NCBI GenBank assembly: GCA_964645785.1
Contig: CAZYAV010000021.1
Coordinates: 1 to 44,812 of the forward strand
Origin: CALWZE01 sp964645785
GTDB taxonomy: Bacteria > Bacillota > Clostridia > Oscillospirales > Ruminococcaceae
Reading direction: 5' to 3'
DNA: 44,812 nucleotides
Made by a program: the position numbers and the translations under genes. The notes below the pieces were generated by a model. That model had not been told where the DNA came from, did no database searches, and was given only the letters and a program-made list of their open reading frames with translations. Positions 40,031 through 44,812 of this stretch are shown in pieces; position 1 is the stretch's first letter, and every line of letters begins with the position of its first letter.

Positions 40031-40439
40031 CGCAGTCCTCAATGATCCCGACAATCGGCACGGGGTCAATCCCCCTGCGGCGGTAATAGTCGGACAGCGC
40101 CGCCTTGACCGCCTGCTCCGCCAGCACCGAGCAGTGAATCTTCACGGGGGGCAGCCCGTCGAGCGCCTCGACAACCGCCTTGTTGGTCAGCTTAAGCGCG
40201 TCCTCGATCTTCTTGCCCTTAATCAGCTCGGTCGCCATCGAGCTGGTCGCAACCGCCGCGCCGCAGCCGAAGGTCTTGAATTTGACGTCGGTGATGACGC
40301 CGCCGTCGATTTTGAGATACATGCGCATGATATCGCCGCATTTGGCGTTGCCGACCTCGCCGACACCGTCGGCGTTTTCAATCTCCCCGACGTTGCGGGG
40401 GTTGGAAAAATGATCCATGACCTTTTCACTGTACATCAT
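40014..40439 (-). CDS. nifU: Iron-sulfur cluster scaffold NifU/IscU
   Basis: The 141-aa scaffold assembles [2Fe-2S]/[4Fe-4S] clusters with the adjacent desulfurase. The three ligand cysteines are present: C34 with D36 in NAKCGD, C59 in FGCGAAVATSS, and C103 in IHCSVLAE. There is an extra CDAC motif at the very C terminus. It is the IscU-like N-terminal NifU domain only, without the NifU ferredoxin and Nfu domains. The start MM (40439 or 40436) has AAGGAG about 13 nt upstream, a longer spacing than usual. It follows nifS by 21 nt. Confidence 0.96.
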   Translation of the reverse strand: MMYSEKVMDHFSNPRNVGEIENADGVGEVGNAKCGDIMRMYLKIDGGVITDVKFKTFGCGAAVATSSMATELIKGKKIEDALKLTNKAVVEALDGLPPVKIHCSVLAEQAVKAALSDYYRRRGIDPVPIVGIIEDCDACQI

Positions 40440-40460
40440 ATTGTCGCCTGTTCTCCTTTT

Positions 40461-41639
40461 TTATCCTTTGCAGATTCTCTCCCAGGTGGGGGACATGGCG
40501 CGCAGCCGCTCGATAATCGGGGGCAGCTGCTCGCAGATATACTGCGCGTCCTCAACCGTGTTCTGCGCGCCGAAGGTCAGCCGCAGCGACCCGTGCGCGA
40601 TTTCGTGCGGCAGCCCGATGGCGAGCAGCACATGGCTCGGGTCGAGCGAGCCGGACGTGCAGGCCGAGCCGGAGGACGCGTAGATGCCGACAAGATCGAG
40701 GCTGAGCAGAATCGACTCGCCCTCCACCCCCTCGAACGACAGGTTCGCGTTGCCGGGCAGCCGGTGCACGCGGGAGCCGTTGAGCCGCACGTGCGGCAAT
40801 TGCAGCATCCGGTCGATCACCATGTCGCGCAGCTGCTCCTGCCGCGCGATTTTTTCGTCGAGATGGGCGTAGATGTCCTCAATCGCGGCACCGAGCGCGA
40901 CGATGTTCGGCACCGCCTCGGTACCGGCGCGGCGCTTGTTCTCCTGCGCGCCGCCGTCCATAAAGGTATCCAGCAGAATGCCCTTGCGCACGTACAGCGC
41001 GCCGACCCCCTTGGGGGCGTTGAGCTTGTGCCCCGAAAGGGAGAGCATGTCGATATTCTGCGCCTTGACGTCGATGCGCACATTGCCGACCGCCTGCACC
41101 GCGTCGGTGTGGAACCACACGCCCGCCTCCTTGCAGATTGCGCCGATTTCCGCAATCGGCTGGATTGTCCCGATCTCGTTGTTGGCGTACATCACCGAGA
41201 CAATCGCCGTCTCGGGGCGGATTGCCGCCCTGACCGCCTGCGGGTCGACCAGCCCCTCGCTGTCAACCGGCAGATAGGTGACCTCGAACCCCTCCTGCCG
41301 GAGATGCTCGCAGGTGTGCAGAACGGCGTGGTGCTCAAACACGGTGGTGATGATGTGCGTTTTCCCCTTCGCGCGCAGCTTCCGCGCCGCGCCCTTGATT
41401 GCCCAGTTGTCCGACTCGGTGCCGCAGGCGGTGAAATAGACCTCGCCCGGCTCGCAGCCCAGCGCGGCGGCGACCTGCGCGCGCGCCTTGTCCACCCCCG
41501 CCTTTGCGCCGGCCGCAAAGCGGTACGGGCTGCTGGGGTTGCCGTAAAACTCGGTCAGATAAGGCGTCATCGCCTCAAATACATGCCTGGAAACAGGGGT
41601 TGTCGCGGCATTGTCCGCATAGACGAAACGATCTGCCAT
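40461..41639 (-). CDS. nifS: Cysteine desulfurase (NifS/IscS type)
   Basis: This PLP enzyme takes sulfur from cysteine for Fe-S clusters and tRNA thiolation. The 392-aa protein begins YADNAATTPVS. It has the PLP-stacking His in EHHAVLHTCEHL, HTDAVQA, the Schiff-base Lys205 in SLSGHKLNAPKG and the sulfur-carrying Cys327 in ASSGSACTSGS. The long catalytic loop marks it as group I. AAGGAG is 9 nt before ATG 41639. It is the first gene of nifS-nifU-mnmA, behind a promoter with two perfect palindromes that look like operator sites. No Rrf2/IscR-type regulator gene is in this window. Confidence 0.97.
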   Translation of the reverse strand: MADRFVYADNAATTPVSRHVFEAMTPYLTEFYGNPSSPYRFAAGAKAGVDKARAQVAAALGCEPGEVYFTACGTESDNWAIKGAARKLRAKGKTHIITTVFEHHAVLHTCEHLRQEGFEVTYLPVDSEGLVDPQAVRAAIRPETAIVSVMYANNEIGTIQPIAEIGAICKEAGVWFHTDAVQAVGNVRIDVKAQNIDMLSLSGHKLNAPKGVGALYVRKGILLDTFMDGGAQENKRRAGTEAVPNIVALGAAIEDIYAHLDEKIARQEQLRDMVIDRMLQLPHVRLNGSRVHRLPGNANLSFEGVEGESILLSLDLVGIYASSGSACTSGSLDPSHVLLAIGLPHEIAHGSLRLTFGAQNTVEDAQYICEQLPPIIERLRAMSPTWERICKG

Positions 41640-41671
41640 TTTTTTGCGCTCCTTCTGTCTTGATTCCGCTC

Positions 41672-41690
41672 AACAATACGGCGTATTGTT
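41672..41690. promoter_or_regulatory. Perfect palindrome just after the nifS transcription start
   Basis: AACAATACG-G-CGTATTGTT is a 19-bp perfect palindrome with a 1-nt centre. It lies at about +3 to +21 of the predicted nifS transcript and some 33 nt before the start codon. The size and place fit an operator for a dimeric repressor. Confidence 0.65.
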
Positions 41691-41699
41691 CTTTCGCTT

Positions 41700-41728
41700 A
41701 TAATATACCAAATGAGTATATTTTTCAA
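41700..41728 (-). promoter_or_regulatory. nifS: Sigma-A promoter of nifS-nifU-mnmA
   Basis: On the minus strand TTGAAA (41728-41723) and TATTAT (41705-41700) are 17 bp apart. Predicted start is near 41693, about 54 nt before the ATG. Confidence 0.8.
41702..41722. promoter_or_regulatory. Perfect inverted repeat filling the nifS promoter spacer
   Basis: AATATAC-(7 nt)-GTATATT covers the whole spacer and half of the -10 box. A protein bound here would block RNA polymerase. The A/T-rich arms resemble dimeric regulator sites in general; assignment to an Rrf2/IscR-type factor is a guess based on gene function. Confidence 0.6.
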
Positions 41729-41801
41729 TACCCGCGCGCCTGTTTTTTCAAAAACGCCATGCGGGAAATCCCCCCCCCGGTTTAGGCGCCCGCCCCGCAC
41801 G

Positions 41802-42055
41802 GGCGCGGCGGGCGAGCTTCCGTTCATCCTCCGGAGTGCAGCGCCTTTGCATCGCCCGGGACTCCCTCCACCAGCAGAGCAGCCCGGCGGGTGCGGCGGG
41901 CGCAGCATACTCCTGTGGCGCAGCGGACAAGCTTTCATTTATCCACCTGGGGGTAGCGTCTTGTAGCGCCTTTGCATCGCCCGGGAAGCACCTCGCCGGC
42001 ACAGCGGCGCGGCGGGCGCGGTACATTCCTGCGGCGCAGCGGGCGAACCGGGTTC
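41802..42055. repeat. Imperfect tandem repeat (about 115 bp, 2.2 copies) upstream of gltB
   Basis: Units start at about 41802, 41917 and 42033 with GGCGC(G/A)(G/C)CGG(G/A)C. Copies one and two share an identical 22-nt block (41840-41861 and 41965-41986) beginning AGCGCCTTTGC and ending CCCGGGA. Both also contain GGCGGGCGC followed by TAC(A/T) and TCCTG. The array ends a few bases before the gltB promoter. No ribosome site or family-like protein supports a gene here. Confidence 0.75.
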
Positions 42056-42065
42056 GGATTTTCGC

Positions 42066-42094
42066 TTGACAACCGGCCGCCGAGCCGCTACAAT
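42066..42094 (+). promoter_or_regulatory. gltB: Near-consensus sigma-A promoter of gltB
   Basis: TTGACA (42066-42071) and TACAAT (42089-42094) are exactly 17 bp apart. Predicted start is near 42101, 59 nt before the ATG. Confidence 0.88.
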
Positions 42095-42105
42095 AAACGC
42101 AGTGC

Positions 42106-42138
42106 AAAGGCGCACGGATTTATCCGTGCGCCTTTTTT
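42106..42138 (+). terminator. gltB: Intrinsic terminator inside the gltB leader (attenuator candidate)
   Basis: AAAGGCGCACGGA (42106-42118) pairs perfectly with TCCGTGCGCCTTT (42123-42135) around TTTA, and the T run continues to 42138. It starts some 6 nt after the predicted transcription start and ends 10 nt before the ribosome site. No plus-strand gene lies upstream that it could serve. Confidence 0.85.
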
Positions 42139-42159
42139 GTTTGCTTTGGAGGGAAACAC

Positions 42160-44812
42160 ATGGCATTTAAAAGCAACCAGGCCGGCTGCCCCCGCGCGGG
42201 TTTTGAGCACGACGCGTGCGGCATCGGCGCCGTTGTCAGCATCCGGGGCGTCCGGCGCCACAGCACGGTCGACCAGGCGCTCAAAATTGTTGAAAAGCTG
42301 GAGCACCGCGCCGGCAAGGACGCGGAGGGCAAAACGGGCGACGGGGTCGGCATCCTGCTGCAAATCGCGCACGGCTTTTTTGCCCCTGTCTGCGCCGGGC
42401 TCGGGATTCCGCTTGGCGGCGCGGGGGATTACGGGGTTGGAATGTTCTTTTTCCCACGCGACAGCTACCGGCTGCGCCGCGCCAAAAAGCTGTTTGAGAT
42501 TGTGCTGCAAAAAGAAGGGCTGCGCTTTCTGGGCTGGCGCGCGCTGCCCGTGTGCGGCGAAATCCTCGGCGCACGCGCGCGGGCGTGTATGCCCGCCATA
42601 TGGCAGGGCTTTGTCGAGCGCCCGCAGGGAACCGAGCCGGGGCTTGCGTTCGACCGCAGGCTGTACGTCGCCCGCCGGGAATTTGAAAAGAGCTGCGCGG
42701 ACGCCTATGTCGCCTCCCTTTCCAGCCGCACCATCGTCTACAAGGGCATGTTCCTCGTCGGGCAGCTGCGGCAGTTTTACCCCGACCTGACGGACGAGCG
42801 GTACACCTCCGCCATCGCGCTTGTTCACAGCCGTTTTTCCACCAACACAACCCCCAGCTGGGAGCGCGCGCACCCCAACCGGCTGATTCTGCACAACGGG
42901 GAAATCAACACCATCCGCGGCAACTTCGACCGTATGCTTGCACGGGAGGAGACCATGCGCGGCGGGGCGCTGGGCGACGCGCTGCAAAAGGTCTATCCGG
43001 TCATCCGCAGCGAGGGCAGCGACTCGGCCATGCTGGACAATACCCTTGAATTCCTCGTCATGAACGGGCTGGAGCTGCCGCTCGCCGTCATGATCACCAT
43101 CCCCGAGCCGTGGGAAAACGACGCCGCCATGGATAAAAAGAAGCGGGATTTCTACCGCTATTACGCCACCATGATGGAGCCGTGGGACGGCCCTGCCTCT
43201 ATCCTGTTTTCGGACGGGGAGACGGTCGGCGCGGTGCTTGACCGCAACGGCCTGCGCCCCTCCCGCTACTATGTCACCGACGACGACATGCTGATTCTCG
43301 CTTCGGAGGTCGGCGTGCTTGAGCTGCCGCCGGCGCGCATCCTCCAAAAGGGGCGGCTGGAGCCGGGCAAAATGCTGCTGGTGGATACGGTGGCCGGGCG
43401 GCTGATTCCGGATGGGGAGATCAAGGCGCGCTATGCGAGCCGCAGCCCATACGGCGAATGGCTGGACAGGGGGCTTGTGCGGCTGCGCGACCTGCGCGCC
43501 CCCGGCGGGAAAACGCCGGTATATTCCCGCGCAGAGCGCGCCGGGATTCAAAAGGCGTTTGGGTACAGCTATGAGGATATCAAATACGTGATCCTGCCCA
43601 TGGCGCAGAATGCGGCCGAGCCGGTCACCTCCATGGGCGCGGACACCCCGCTTGCGGTTCTCTCCGACAGGCACCCTTCCCTCTTTTCCTATTTCAAGCA
43701 GCTGTTCGCGCAGGTCACCAACCCGCCCATCGACGCCATCCGGGAGGAGATTGTCACCGCAACAACCGTATATATTGGCGTGGACGGCAACCTGCTGCAC
43801 GAATCCGCCGAAAACTGCCGGATGATCGAGCTGCCCGGTCCGATTCTGACAGGGGGCGACCTGCTGCGCATCCGCGCTGCCGACTGCGCGGGCATCCGGG
43901 TGCAAACCGTCCCGATTCTCTATTACAAAAACACCTCGCTGAAGGAGGCGCTCGAGGCCATGTTTGTCGCGGTGGACAAGGCCTATCGGGCGGGGGTGAA
44001 CGTCGTCATCCTCTCCGACCGCGGCGTCAATGAAACCCAAGTCGCGATTCCCTCCCTGCTCGCCGTCTCCGCGCTGGAGCAGTACCTTGTGCGCACCAAA
44101 AAGCGCACCGCCGTCTCGGTGATTCTGGAAAGCGCGGAGCCGCGCGAGGTGCACCAGTTCGCGGCGCTGCTCGGCTACGGCGCGCGGGCGGTTTACCCCT
44201 ATCTTGCGCACGAGACCATCGGCGACCTGATTGAGGACGGGCTGCTCGACAAGGACTATGCCGCCGCCGTGGCGGATTACAACGAGGCGGTGCTGCACGG
44301 GATTGTCAAGATCCTCTCCAAAATGGGCATCTCGACCATCCAGTCCTACCAGAGCGCCCAGATTTTCGAGGCGGTCGGCATCAACCGGGAGGTCATCGAC
44401 GAGTACTTCACCAACACAATCAGCCGGGTGCAGGGCATCGGCCTTGCGGAGATTGCGCGGGATGTCGAGTGGCGGCACAACCGGGCGTTCGACCCGCTCG
44501 AGCTCGGCTGCGACAGCCCGGTTGAAAGCGACGGCGTGCTGCATCTGCGCGCGGGCAAGGAGCGGCATCTGTACAACCCGCAGACCATCCATCTGCTTCA
44601 GCAGGCCACCCGCACGGGGGACTATGCGCTGTTCAAGCGGTATTCCGCCGCGCTCGGCGGGGACGCGGGCGCGTTCAACCTGCGCGGCCTGCTCGATTTC
44701 AATTACCCCGAAAAGGGGGTGCCGCTCGCGGAGGTCGAGCCGGTCGAACAGATTGTCAGGCGGTTCCAGACCGGCGCGATGTCCTTCGGCTCCCTTTCCA
44801 AGGAGGCGCACG
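42160..44812 (+). CDS. gltB: Glutamate synthase large subunit (3' end beyond the window)
   Basis: GltB makes glutamate from glutamine and 2-oxoglutarate. The 884 visible residues cover the N-terminal class II amidotransferase domain, with the presumed nucleophile Cys20 in EHDACGIGAVV after a 19-residue propeptide. Further motifs are HSRFSTNTTPSWERAHPNR and HNGEINTIRGN, split around 235-270, and EGSDSAMLDNTLEFL. The central domain follows (NPPIDAIREEIVTA, LSDRG). The sequence ends at the start of the FMN/2-oxoglutarate synthase domain (RRFQTGAMSFGSLSKEAH). GGAGGG lies 6 nt before ATG 42160. The FMN and Fe-S sites and any gltD partner lie outside the window. Expression probably depends on the leader terminator. 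Confidence 0.97.
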   Translation, partial: MAFKSNQAGCPRAGFEHDACGIGAVVSIRGVRRHSTVDQALKIVEKLEHRAGKDAEGKTGDGVGILLQIAHGFFAPVCAGLGIPLGGAGDYGVGMFFFPRDSYRLRRAKKLFEIVLQKEGLRFLGWRALPVCGEILGARARACMPAIWQGFVERPQGTEPGLAFDRRLYVARREFEKSCADAYVASLSSRTIVYKGMFLVGQLRQFYPDLTDERYTSAIALVHSRFSTNTTPSWERAHPNRLILHNGEINTIRGNFDRMLAREETMRGGALGDALQKVYPVIRSEGSDSAMLDNTLEFLVMNGLELPLAVMITIPEPWENDAAMDKKKRDFYRYYATMMEPWDGPASILFSDGETVGAVLDRNGLRPSRYYVTDDDMLILASEVGVLELPPARILQKGRLEPGKMLLVDTVAGRLIPDGEIKARYASRSPYGEWLDRGLVRLRDLRAPGGKTPVYSRAERAGIQKAFGYSYEDIKYVILPMAQNAAEPVTSMGADTPLAVLSDRHPSLFSYFKQLFAQVTNPPIDAIREEIVTATTVYIGVDGNLLHESAENCRMIELPGPILTGGDLLRIRAADCAGIRVQTVPILYYKNTSLKEALEAMFVAVDKAYRAGVNVVILSDRGVNETQVAIPSLLAVSALEQYLVRTKKRTAVSVILESAEPREVHQFAALLGYGARAVYPYLAHETIGDLIEDGLLDKDYAAAVADYNEAVLHGIVKILSKMGISTIQSYQSAQIFEAVGINREVIDEYFTNTISRVQGIGLAEIARDVEWRHNRAFDPLELGCDSPVESDGVLHLRAGKERHLYNPQTIHLLQQATRTGDYALFKRYSAALGGDAGAFNLRGLLDFNYPEKGVPLAEVEPVEQIVRRFQTGAMSFGSLSKEAH

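Noticed and set aside
38642..40045. 467-codon plus-strand frame covering mnmA
   Set aside because: It is antisense to a complete, motif-rich MnmA.
41748..42166. Minus-strand frames over the gltB-upstream repeats, encoding similar peptide stretches
   Set aside because: The peptide similarity follows from the DNA repeat. The frames differ between copies, lack ribosome sites and run across the gltB promoter and terminator.
42088..44811. Very long open frame (907 codons) antisense to gltB
   Set aside because: GC-rich codon usage leaves the opposite strand open. The sense strand encodes clear GltB motifs; the antisense protein resembles nothing and has no ribosome site.
1..44812. CRISPR arrays, tRNA or rRNA genes, insertion sequences, prophage or defence islands
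   Set aside because: No regularly spaced repeats, no T-arm/CCA-type tRNA signatures, no transposase, integrase, capsid, nuclease-effector or toxin-antitoxin genes were seen.

Overview
The window is a 44.8 kb stretch of chromosomal housekeeping DNA from a high-GC Firmicute. It is most likely a member of the Clostridia close to Oscillospiraceae/Ruminococcaceae. Evidence for this is the Gram-positive replicative polymerase PolC, DnaD- and DnaI/DnaC-type helicase-loading proteins, RNase J, a GdpP-type c-di-AMP phosphodiesterase, and a BofA-family protein that hints at sporulation. The class A RNase P RNA and good sigma-A type promoters fit as well. This assignment is an inference from gene content, not a database match. 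I see no phage, insertion sequence, CRISPR array, rRNA, tRNA or known defence system.

Layout from left to right. (1) 249-2034: radC (minus) and an RluA-type pseudouridine synthase (plus) diverge from a near-consensus promoter. (2) 2023-13276, minus: the conserved cluster pyrH-frr-uppS-cdsA-dxr-rseP-ispG-polC, read right to left from a good promoter at 13376-13404. It joins UMP kinase, ribosome recycling, isoprenoid and phospholipid precursor synthesis, a site-2 protease and DNA polymerase. The usual rpsB-tsf pair is not upstream of pyrH. (3) 13472-15702, plus: a divergent dnaD-dnaC/dnaI-like pair with a long structured leader, ending in a clear terminator. (4) 16524-19153, minus: an AI-2E-family membrane protein translationally coupled to malQ. 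(5) 19586-23304, plus: rnpB, secG, bofA-like, then a TetR regulator with its own ABC transporter. (6) 23391-27633, minus: a type IIA topoisomerase pair (ParE/ParC-like). (7) 27783-37606, minus: the rnj-gdpP-rplI-dnaB-tilS-hpt-ftsH operon. (8) 38099-38539, plus: rnhA. (9) 38984-41639, minus: nifS-nifU-mnmA, a cysteine-desulfurase to tRNA-thiolation sulfur relay. (10) 42160-end, plus: the large subunit of glutamate synthase, cut by the window edge.

The genes are ordinary; the interesting signal is between them. Several leaders carry regulatory-looking structure. An intrinsic terminator sits between a consensus promoter and the gltB start codon. A smaller one sits in the leader of RNase J. Two perfect palindromes overlap and follow the nifS promoter. 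Imperfect long repeats fill the DNA upstream of gltB (period about 115 bp) and between ispG and polC. I found no convincing undescribed multi-gene system; the best candidates for something new are these leader and operator elements.
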